From Methanotrichaceae archaeon (lineage in GTDB: Archaea > Halobacteriota > Methanosarcinia > Methanotrichales > Methanotrichaceae): DNA of 5,811 nucleotides. This document shows, piece by piece, positions 1 through 4,926 of this stretch. Each line of letters begins with the position of its first letter. The first letter of the stretch is position 1. The DNA lies in assembly GCA_013329455.1 (NCBI GenBank), contig DUKF01000261.1:1-5811 (forward strand), written 5' to 3'. The notes beneath the pieces are model-generated. The model ran no database searches, was not told the DNA's origin, and worked only from the letters and a program-made list of their open reading frames with translations. A program made the translations under genes and the position numbers.

Positions 1-477
1 CGACCCAGCAACCTCGACAGGACCGCGAATTACCGTGACGTCATCGTCGTTCCTCTCCTTCACCTTCGCCAGAACCTTGGGGCTGCACCAGAAGTCGCCG
101 CAGCCCGCGGGAACGATCGACCCGAAGCCTCCCGAGGCCAGGGGCCGAAAGCGTCCGAGAGGGCCCTGGACGTACATGGACGTCGAGGTGGCGGCAGTCG
201 AACCCTCAAGTGCCACCACGTCGGCCTGGATGATGGCCTCGCCCGCCTCGGCCCTACCCTGCAGGTTCACGCCCTTGTCGATGGTGGCGTAGTAAGTCGC
301 CCTCAGCCCCTCCGTCACCCACGAAGGGGCGAGTTTCGAGTTCAGCTCGGGGTAGAGTATTGGCAGAGGATTTTCCTTTCCGCTGGGAAGGGTCGGAAGG
401 CTTCCGGCTGATGCTGTAGCTGCCAGCACGAGGCATATGGTCAGAAAGACGGCTGATAGGATCTCTATCTTTTTCAT
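1..477 (-). CDS. Secreted protein of unknown function, N-terminal part (runs off the left edge)
   Basis: An open frame runs without a stop from the ATG at 477 to base 1, giving 159 residues; the C-terminus lies outside the window. The N-terminus is a textbook signal peptide: MKK, a hydrophobic core at about residues 5-20 (ILSAVFLTICLVLAA), then TASA with likely cleavage after Ala24. The mature part begins with a Pro-rich stretch followed by a PSWVTEGLRATYYA segment, and there are two cysteines at 126 and 131 (CGDFWC) that could form a disulfide. The start is supported by a GGAG ribosome site 10 bases upstream and by a TATA-like box about 50 bases upstream. I do not recognise the family. It is presumably exported to the cell surface. 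The gene lies downstream of the sulfur operon on the same strand but appears to have its own promoter, so functional linkage is not implied. That the gene is real is fairly sure; its function is unknown. Confidence 0.82.
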   Translation of the reverse strand, partial: MKKIEILSAVFLTICLVLAATASAGSLPTLPSGKENPLPILYPELNSKLAPSWVTEGLRATYYATIDKGVNLQGRAEAGEAIIQADVVALEGSTAATSTSMYVQGPLGRFRPLASGGFGSIVPAGCGDFWCSPKVLAKVKERNDDDVTVIRGPVEVAGS

Positions 478-524
478 TCTTCCACGGCTCCAGATCGCTT
501 CGTTGGAGAATATCTCACGAATCG

Positions 525-533
525 GATATATAG
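525..533 (-). promoter_or_regulatory. TATA-like promoter element for the secreted-protein gene at 477
   Basis: On the minus strand this reads CTATATATC, centred about 52 bases upstream of the ATG at 477. Archaeal transcription usually starts about 25 bases downstream of the TATA centre, so the start would fall near 504, leaving a leader of about 27 bases that includes the GGAG at 491-488. The layout is coherent but the call rests on motif and spacing only. Confidence 0.45.
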
Positions 534-556
534 AGATGGCATGGTGGCTGAAGTGG

Positions 557-568
557 TTGAAAAAGTTG
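557..568 (-). terminator. Possible U-tract terminator after the lipoprotein gene
   Basis: Downstream of the stop codon at 598-596 the minus strand has a T5 run (564-560) inside CAACTTTTTCAA, ahead of the next gene's TATA box. Archaeal terminators often consist of a U-tract alone. The run is short and there is no hairpin, so this is weak. Confidence 0.25.
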
Positions 569-595
569 AGATTTTACGAGCGAAATACCCCCGTC

Positions 596-1159
596 TTAAA
601 AGTAAATCGTCTCCTCCTTTCGAAGAGATCTGCCCTCAGGGGTCAGGAATTCGACCTTCACGATCCCGCTTGGTTGGGACGGAGCCTTGGAGAACTGAGC
701 GTATTCAAACCTGCCTAGGCGCACGATGATCGCAACGAATTCTTCATACCTCCCCCATTCGGAGAGCTTATCGAAGTCTGCCCTGGTTATCTTTGAGCGG
801 TTCACGAACAAGACCGTCTCTTCGTCAGCGAACTCGGACTTTTCAGGGTCCCATCCTTGTCGGATCTCGCTGACGGTGAGGGTAACTTCGCCGTCGGAGG
901 CCGTCATATCGCCGGAGCTGTCCATAAGAATGAGGTTTACGACCATCCCGTCGGACTCGTTCATACGGTGGTTTGGGTCATTATAAGCTATCACTTCTTT
1001 TATGCCGACGGCCGGATTATCGTTGATGCCCCGCTCGATGCAACAACAGGCAGCAAGGATGGTCAAAGAGCAGAGAACAACACCAAGGCATTTTACGTGC
1101 TTCTTCGATGAGATGAACTTTCCATGTGGGTACGATCTCGCCTTTCGTTTCCCCTTCAT
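596..1159 (-). CDS. Small predicted lipoprotein, third gene of the sulfur operon
   Basis: From the ATG at 1159 this encodes 187 residues. After a basic N-terminus of about 24 residues comes a hydrophobic stretch (CLGVVLCSLTILAA) ending in a lipobox-like ILAAC; Cys38 would be the lipidated residue, and it is followed by two more cysteines (CCC, 38-40). The rest is a soluble, probably beta-rich domain, with alternating strands such as GMVVNLILMD and GEVTLTVSEI and ending VKVEFLTPEGRSL...ETIYF. This resembles an Ig-like sandwich, but I cannot name the family. The frame extends upstream to a GTG at 1231, four bases beyond the previous gene's stop; neither start has a clear ribosome site, and I prefer the ATG because it gives a shorter region ahead of the signal sequence. 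It follows the MBL-rhodanese gene with a gap of 75 bases and no evident promoter, which suggests cotranscription. The product would sit on the outer face of the membrane. Confidence 0.72.
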   Translation of the reverse strand: MKGKRKARSYPHGKFISSKKHVKCLGVVLCSLTILAACCCIERGINDNPAVGIKEVIAYNDPNHRMNESDGMVVNLILMDSSGDMTASDGEVTLTVSEIRQGWDPEKSEFADEETVLFVNRSKITRADFDKLSEWGRYEEFVAIIVRLGRFEYAQFSKAPSQPSGIVKVEFLTPEGRSLRKEETIYF

Positions 1160-1234
1160 ACAAACACATCCGTCAGTTCGCCAAATGCGGTTTATCATGA
1201 GTGAAATGGGGGAGGGCCAGTCCCGGCACACGCC

Positions 1235-2602
1235 CTACCTCACCACGGGACATGTGGCCGAGGACCAGCCTGCAAGGCCACCGAGGATCACAGTCATATC
1301 TTCCCACCCCTCCCTCTGAAGGATCGAGGCGGCCACCATGGAGCGAAGGCCACTTCCACAGAAGATGTAGACGGGTCGATCCTTTGGCACTTCATTGATT
1401 CGCTGGGGCAACTGGGTTATGTGGATGTGGTGGACTCCGGTGATCCTGCCCGACTTTTCCAGCTCGTCGGTGCTTCTGACATCCAGGACCCATGCTTTCT
1501 CCTTCTCCTCTTGGTCCAGCCGGGCGCAGAGGTCATGGACGTTGGCGGTGGTGACAGACCTGCTCTCTTTTCCACCCATGTGCCAGGCCACCATACCCCC
1601 GGCCAGATAGCCGTCAAGGTTGTCATAGCCCAGCCGCCGGAGGTATCGGACCGCCCGATCGGGATCACCAGTTTCTTCCACCAGCAAGACCTTTCTGTCG
1701 TGGGGCAAAAACCAGCCCGCAAAGCTAGGAACCCCAGCTAGCCAGATGCTTAGGGCTCCTGGAACGTGGGCTGCACCGAACCCTAGCTCCATCCTGGTAT
1801 CGAGAACGAAGTCCTCCTCGAACGCTTCGGCGAACTCCTTCGGTGACATGGGCACGGGGTCCGGGATGGTGCAAAGGAGGGGCGCACCCTCCAGGTTCAG
1901 TCGCTCCATCTCCCTGAAGTAAGGCGGCCGCTCAAGCTTCACCGCCATCCTGGCGACGAATTCCTCCTCCCCTTTGACCTGGAGCTTGGGGTTAAGCTTC
2001 CGCTCGATGCCGAGGGTCGTCCACTTCCGATCGGCTATCGAGGCTGCACAGACCGATCCCGCACCGTGGGCGGGACAGACGATCACCTCGTCCCCCAGGG
2101 GAAGGAGCCCGTTGAAGAGGGAGTCGTATAGGTGGCGGGCCATCTCCTCGGCTCGGTCCATCCCTAAAAGATCGACTCTGCCAAGGTCCCCAGCGAAGAG
2201 GGCGTCTCCAGTGAAGACCATCCACGGATCGCCTCCCGTGTCCCGGAGGAGATAGCTCATCGAGCCGGGGGTGTGGCCAGGGGTGTGGATCGCCTCTAGC
2301 TTGAACCTTCCGACCTTCCAAACCATGCCATCCTCGACCGCCTGGCCGTATTTGTAGTCGAGCTGGCCGTCGGCGTGCCAGATCTTGGCTCCTGTCCGAG
2401 TGGAGAGCTCCACCGAGCCTATGACGTAGTCCTCGTTTCTGTGTGTCTCAAGGACGTGGAAGATGCGCATCCCCTCTTTTGACGCCATCTTCGGGTAAAC
2501 CTCGCAATCCCGCCGAGGATCGATCACCACGGCCTCGTTTCTGTCGCCTATGATGTAGGAGTAATGGGCGAGCCCCTCTGATTCGACTCTCTCGAATAGC
2601 AT
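1235..2602 (-). CDS. CstB-like MBL-fold / pseudo-rhodanese / rhodanese fusion (persulfide dioxygenase-sulfurtransferase type)
   Basis: This encodes 455 residues from the ATG at 2602; an in-frame GTG at 2611 would add three. Residues about 1-230 form a metallo-beta-lactamase-fold domain: His54 in ETHRNEDY, His110 in TPGHTPG, Asp133 in FTGDALF and His179 in CPAHGAG. In ETHE1-type persulfide dioxygenases the single iron is held by the equivalents of His54, His110 and Asp133, all present here. The usual HxHxDH motif is altered: the second His is Asn56 and the last is Tyr59. Residues about 252-345 are a rhodanese domain with no cysteine in the active loop (VEETGD), and about 355-450 a second one with Cys415 in CGSGLRS. 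This order and length match Staphylococcus CstB, which turns persulfide into thiosulfate. Cys185 (GAGSVC) may correspond to the CstB dioxygenase-domain cysteine; that is inference. It lies 57 bases behind the sulfurtransferase gene. The product is cytoplasmic. The architecture is sure; the exact reaction is not, because oxygen dependence is odd for an anaerobe. Confidence 0.9.
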   Translation of the reverse strand: MLFERVESEGLAHYSYIIGDRNEAVVIDPRRDCEVYPKMASKEGMRIFHVLETHRNEDYVIGSVELSTRTGAKIWHADGQLDYKYGQAVEDGMVWKVGRFKLEAIHTPGHTPGSMSYLLRDTGGDPWMVFTGDALFAGDLGRVDLLGMDRAEEMARHLYDSLFNGLLPLGDEVIVCPAHGAGSVCAASIADRKWTTLGIERKLNPKLQVKGEEEFVARMAVKLERPPYFREMERLNLEGAPLLCTIPDPVPMSPKEFAEAFEEDFVLDTRMELGFGAAHVPGALSIWLAGVPSFAGWFLPHDRKVLLVEETGDPDRAVRYLRRLGYDNLDGYLAGGMVAWHMGGKESRSVTTANVHDLCARLDQEEKEKAWVLDVRSTDELEKSGRITGVHHIHITQLPQRINEVPKDRPVYIFCGSGLRSMVAASILQREGWEDMTVILGGLAGWSSATCPVVR

Positions 2603-2610
2603 GTAATACA

Positions 2611-2623
2611 CTCTGCCTCAGAG
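2611..2623 (-). promoter_or_regulatory. Small hairpin carrying the ribosome site of the MBL-rhodanese gene
   Basis: On the minus strand this is CTCTG-AGG-CAGAG, a perfect 5-bp stem whose 3-base loop is the AGG of the only Shine-Dalgarno-like GAGG upstream of the ATG at 2602. The alternative GTG start at 2611 would begin at the last base of the 3' arm. The hairpin could tune translation relative to the upstream gene. It is a short stem and may be chance. Confidence 0.3.
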
Positions 2624-2659
2624 CTTAACAGCCTTTCAGCGTTTTTTCCAAGCTCGATT

Positions 2660-3550
2660 CTAGCGGGGATTCTTGCCGACGACGGTGGGGTTCTCGGGGT
2701 GGGATGTCCACTCGGTGTAGGAGCCCTCGTAGAGCCTCACCTTGGGATAGCCCAGCCGCCACTTGAAGAGGAGGAACTCGTTGGTCGCCTCCCTGCCGGT
2801 CCCGCAAGAGCAGATCACAGTCTTGTCAGGGGTTATGTTTCGCTCCTCGATCACCGCCCTGATCTCTCCCTCGGGCTTGAGGAGAGTCGGGTTGTCCTTG
2901 TCCATTAGTCCCCTCCAGGGAAAGTTCACGGCACCGGGGATGTGGCCTGGCTTTGACCACGGGCTTTCTCCCTCGTAGAACTTTGGGGGCCTTGCGTCCA
3001 GAAGTACAACGTCGTCCCGATCCTTGATATTTTTGAATTCCTCGTACCCCACGGCGTATTCGTCCCGGACCTGGACCCTGTAATTGGACCCCTCCTTGTC
3101 GGGAAATACGCGGGTGACCTCTTTTCCCTCGGCCTTCCACTTCTGAAGGCCGCCATCGAGAACGAGGACGTTATCATGGCCGAATCGGGCCAGAGAGTAG
3201 GAGATCATCGTCTGCTCGAGACCATCGCCCATTCCCGCGGTGCATCGGCTGAAAGATCCCGGGGCTGTGTAGACGACGACGGGGACATCGGGGTCGAGGC
3301 TCTCCCGGCTGAAGATTATCTGCAGAGACTCCTTGGGGGCGAATACTCCGGGCCTTCCTCTTAAAGAAACCCTGAGAAAACCCTCGTCCATGTAAACGGC
3401 GCCGGGTATGTGTTCGGAGATGTAGTCGTGGATGTTCGGCTGAACGTCCAGGATCAGCAGCTTCTCTTCGTCCAAGTGCTCGTTCAGCCAGTCCGTTGAG
3501 ACCCACTTCACCTTGCCATCCCCCGGAGGGTACGGATAAGCGATCGCCAT
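2660..3550 (-). CDS. Two-domain rhodanese sulfurtransferase (thiosulfate/3-mercaptopyruvate type), first gene of the sulfur operon
   Basis: This encodes 296 residues from the ATG at 3550, the usual length for tandem-rhodanese sulfurtransferases. The N-terminal domain (about 12-142) has the conserved LLILDVQ, HIPGAVYMDE and VLDGGLQKW elements, but its active loop (VVYTAPGSF) has no cysteine. The C-terminal domain (about 165-282) has VVLLDARPP, GHIPGAVNFPW and the catalytic loop CGTGREA with Cys249; a second cysteine sits two residues before it (CSC). A structural N-domain with an active C-domain is normal for the family, which moves sulfane sulfur from thiosulfate or mercaptopyruvate to thiol acceptors by way of a Cys-persulfide. 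There is no signal peptide, so it is cytoplasmic. The start is chosen because GAGGTGG (3565-3559) lies 8 bases upstream; the in-frame GTG at 3562 falls inside that ribosome site. The gene is followed at 57 bases by the CstB-like gene, which could supply or use its persulfide. The substrate cannot be told from the sequence. Confidence 0.92.
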   Translation of the reverse strand: MAIAYPYPPGDGKVKWVSTDWLNEHLDEEKLLILDVQPNIHDYISEHIPGAVYMDEGFLRVSLRGRPGVFAPKESLQIIFSRESLDPDVPVVVYTAPGSFSRCTAGMGDGLEQTMISYSLARFGHDNVLVLDGGLQKWKAEGKEVTRVFPDKEGSNYRVQVRDEYAVGYEEFKNIKDRDDVVLLDARPPKFYEGESPWSKPGHIPGAVNFPWRGLMDKDNPTLLKPEGEIRAVIEERNITPDKTVICSCGTGREATNEFLLFKWRLGYPKVRLYEGSYTEWTSHPENPTVVGKNPR

Positions 3551-3558
3551 GTCTATAA

Positions 3559-3565
3559 CCACCTC
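3559..3565 (-). promoter_or_regulatory. Ribosome binding site fixing the sulfurtransferase start
   Basis: On the minus strand this reads GAGGTGG, 8 bases before the ATG at 3550. It overlaps the alternative GTG codon at 3562-3560, which therefore can hardly be the start. Confidence 0.7.
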
Positions 3566-3597
3566 TTTGCTAATTCTTTGTATTTTTAGGAAGGAAG

Positions 3598-3607
3598 ACT
3601 ATATGAA
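3598..3607 (-). promoter_or_regulatory. Possible TATA box of the sulfur operon
   Basis: On the minus strand TTCATATAGT is centred about 52 bases upstream of the ATG at 3550, which would place the transcript start near 3577 and give a leader of about 27 bases. This is the same geometry as for the gene starting at 477. An A/T-rich CTAAAAATAC nearer the gene (about 3579-3588) is an alternative, which would leave almost no leader before the ribosome site. Confidence 0.35.
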
Positions 3608-3699
3608 ACTTGTTCTGAACTGAAGGGTAGTCAACCGAAGCCAAAAGATTTTTTGCCGTTGAGGCCGAAGTGTTTCGTCGAATCCCTCGTGCCGAACCA

Positions 3700-3710
3700 G
3701 GAAAAAAGGT
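3700..3710 (-). terminator. U-tract terminator after the small membrane protein gene
   Basis: On the minus strand ACCTTTTTTCC contains a T6 run (3707-3702) 20 bases beyond the stop codon at 3730-3728. It separates this gene from the sulfur operon promoter. There is no strong stem, as is common for archaeal U-tract termination. Confidence 0.4.
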
Positions 3711-3727
3711 CGTTATTTTTCTTGTCC

Positions 3728-3928
3728 TCACTCCCGAAGGCTGTTTCGATCGGACCACATGAGAACCGCATAAACGAATACCGATACCACCACCGATATC
3801 ACAAACCATACAGAACATAGGTCCACAATAGTACCCTCAACGCCGGAAAGCTCCAGGGCCATCCCGACACACGGCACCCCGTAGATCAGAGATCCTGCCG
3901 TCACCTTTGCCATCGTCTCAAAGTTCAT
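3728..3928 (-). CDS. Very small membrane protein, unknown function
   Basis: This encodes 66 residues from the ATG at 3928, or 61 from the ATG at 3913. There is a strong transmembrane segment at about residues 36-58 (LCSVWFVISVVVSVFVYAVL), and a weaker hydrophobic stretch at about 11-29 that could be a second helix, forming a hairpin with the short acidic linker GVEGTIVD. The C-terminus is charged (WSDRNSLRE). No family is recognised. Support comes from the hydrophobic pattern, a good TATA box just upstream and a U-tract just downstream. The TATA box lies so close that transcription would be expected near 3918, after the first ATG; this favours either a leaderless message starting at the second ATG or use of a TATA position a little further upstream. 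The weak AGGT before the first ATG leaves both open. The gene stands alone between terminator-like signals. Confidence 0.55.
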   Translation of the reverse strand: MNFETMAKVTAGSLIYGVPCVGMALELSGVEGTIVDLCSVWFVISVVVSVFVYAVLMWSDRNSLRE

Positions 3929-3938
3929 GGAATACCTG

Positions 3939-3949
3939 CTATATAAATA
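3939..3949 (-). promoter_or_regulatory. TATA box of the small membrane protein gene
   Basis: On the minus strand this reads ATTTATATAGC, a near-ideal archaeal TATA box (TTTATATA) followed by a BRE-unlike, AT-rich flank. Its centre is only about 16 bases upstream of the ATG at 3928 and about 31 upstream of the ATG at 3913, which suggests a leaderless or nearly leaderless transcript. Confidence 0.5.
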
Positions 3950-4272
3950 TTATTTGTTCAAAGTCATTCAACATTTCGAAGGCACAATCTGAATTTGAAC
4001 TGGAAGACTGAGAGCCGCTGAGCTGAGCCAGGGATGGTCAACAAAGCGACAACCGAGTTGCAGCTCAATGTCGGGATCACCCCACGATCTCCCGATGGTA
4101 AGCTTAGACTATAAAATTCGGTTGGGCTGATCGAAGATAAACCTTGCGCCTTATTTTTATTATCTGAATATATTATTTGACTATTGAATACCGACTCAAC
4201 AAAGCCCAAATTGAGACATATCCCACGGTTTCGATCCGACCGAAAATGCCAGAGGAGATCCCAATAGACCAT
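3950..4272 (+). other. Intergenic stretch without a convincing gene
   Basis: A 102-codon frame on the minus strand (4272-3964) lacks a ribosome site, domain or membrane pattern and has an erratic composition, so I do not call it. The stretch holds an AT-rich block at about 4150-4190 and a TATA-like CTATAAAATT at about 4108-4117 that could be read on either strand. A GGTTTCGATCC at about 4226-4236 resembles a tRNA T-loop, but its stem pairs only partly and no cloverleaf fits around it. It could hold a small RNA or a decayed gene; nothing more can be supported. Confidence 0.4.
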
Positions 4273-4290
4273 CGCTCGAAAAAAGAGTGA
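4273..4290 (-). terminator. Possible terminator downstream of the YozE-like gene
   Basis: On the minus strand CACTCTTTTTTCGAGCGA has a T6 run (4284-4279) flanked by CTC and GAG, which can pair as a minimal stem. It lies about 95 bases beyond the stop codon at 4382-4380. The stretch between holds no gene. The distance makes this a modest call. Confidence 0.3.
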
Positions 4291-4379
4291 ACAATGGAGG
4301 GCGAAACTGGGCCAGACCTAAAAGCAGGCGCCACAATGTGCTATCCCGAGAACGAATGATCCCCAGGAAGCCGCTTTTT

Positions 4380-4775
4380 TTATATCTCCTTCAGTTTCGC
4401 CATCAGCTTTTCGAGACGTTCGACATAAGCCCCGTCGATGATGTACCTGTCACCATCCTCCAGATGCTCAGCCTTCAAAAGAGCCCTTTCCATCACGGCT
4501 CCGACCTCCAAGAGCAAGTAGTGCTGGGCCACGTCCCTCGTCACAACGTCGATGTACTCCCACCAGGCCTGATCCAGAGCCTTCAGGGGAGCGCCCCGGA
4601 CCCGGTTCTCCAACATGTGGTCGAGATAATCCTGGAAGGTGTCGGCATCGGGCCACTTGCCGCTCTGGTGCTCCTGGTAGGCGTCGAAAGCCACGCTCCC
4701 TACGCGGTCGTCCCTCTTGCGCTGCTCAAAAAGCCACATCGAAAATTCGACCCTTCTTCCACCCTTCGCCTTCAC
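4380..4775 (-). CDS. Small cytoplasmic protein with YozE SAM-like resemblance
   Basis: From the GTG at 4775 this encodes 131 residues with no signal peptide or membrane segment. The N-terminal half (FSMWLFEQRKRDDRVGSVAFDAYQ..., then FQDYLDHML and ALDQAWWEYIDVV) resembles by eye the Bacillus YozE SAM-like family, which has a Phe-Tyr-x-x-Leu start, an FANQAYEDH-like helix and a FDEAWDQYE helix. The C-terminal half is helical and charged, ending RLEKLMAKLKEI. The molecular role of YozE-like proteins is not established. The longest frame begins at an ATG at 4865 with no ribosome site. Its first 30 codons are AT-rich and unlike the rest, and contain a TATA-like box and a strong GAGGGAGG eight bases before the GTG, so I take the GTG as the start. 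It stands alone, after the hairpin that closes the DUF11 gene. The gene is likely real; the family match is tentative. Confidence 0.7.
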   Translation of the reverse strand: MKAKGGRRVEFSMWLFEQRKRDDRVGSVAFDAYQEHQSGKWPDADTFQDYLDHMLENRVRGAPLKALDQAWWEYIDVVTRDVAQHYLLLEVGAVMERALLKAEHLEDGDRYIIDGAYVERLEKLMAKLKEI

Positions 4776-4783
4776 AGCATTCG

Positions 4784-4791
4784 CCTCCCTC
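4784..4791 (-). promoter_or_regulatory. Strong ribosome binding site deciding a GTG start
   Basis: On the minus strand this is GAGGGAGG, 8 bases upstream of the GTG at 4775. No comparable site precedes the upstream ATG at 4865, so this motif places the real start 30 codons into the longest frame. Confidence 0.65.
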
Positions 4792-4830
4792 AACAATAGA
4801 TCGCTTCTACGATAACTACCTGTCCTTTCG

Positions 4831-4843
4831 ACTATTAATTCAT
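4831..4843 (-). promoter_or_regulatory. TATA-like element of the YozE-like gene
   Basis: On the minus strand ATGAATTAATAGT lies in a locally AT-rich stretch. It would start transcription near 4811, giving a leader of about 35 bases that contains the ribosome site at 4791-4784. This agrees with the GTG start but not with the ATG at 4865, which would then lie upstream of the transcript. Confidence 0.4.
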
Positions 4844-4905
4844 CTTTTGCGAGAGGAGAAGGCATCAGAGGGATCGCCGATGGAGTAGATCATAAAGAGG
4901 AAGAC

Positions 4906-4926
4906 AGCCGGCGGACCGCGCCGGCT
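4906..4926 (-). terminator. Hairpin terminator overlapping the stop codon of the DUF11 gene
   Basis: There is a perfect 8-bp GC-rich inverted repeat, AGCCGGCG / CGCCGGCT, around a 5-base loop (4914-4918). On the minus strand it begins within the TAG stop codon (4927-4925) and is followed by a pyrimidine-rich GTCTTCCTCTTTATG. It is the strongest stem I can see in the window and probably ends or stabilises the DUF11 transcript. Confidence 0.6.

Noticed and set aside
254..436. 60-codon minus-strand frame near the left edge
   Set aside because: It is out of frame with the signal-peptide protein that covers the same bases and continues to the edge; only the latter has a start signal and sensible composition.
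3570..3818. 82-codon minus-strand frame between the sulfur operon and the small membrane protein gene
   Set aside because: It overlaps the membrane protein in another frame, runs through the terminator and promoter region, and has a low-complexity basic composition without a ribosome site.
4222..4243. tRNA T-arm-like motif (GGTTTCGATCC)
   Set aside because: The stem pairs at only three of five positions and no acceptor, D or anticodon arm can be fitted around it.
3964..4272. 102-codon minus-strand frame in the intergenic stretch
   Set aside because: It has no ribosome site, no recognisable domain or membrane pattern and irregular composition; it is not convincing as a gene without comparative data.
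4287..4799. 170-codon plus-strand frame
   Set aside because: It lies antisense to the YozE-like gene, whose product has coherent helical structure and a strong ribosome site; this frame does not.
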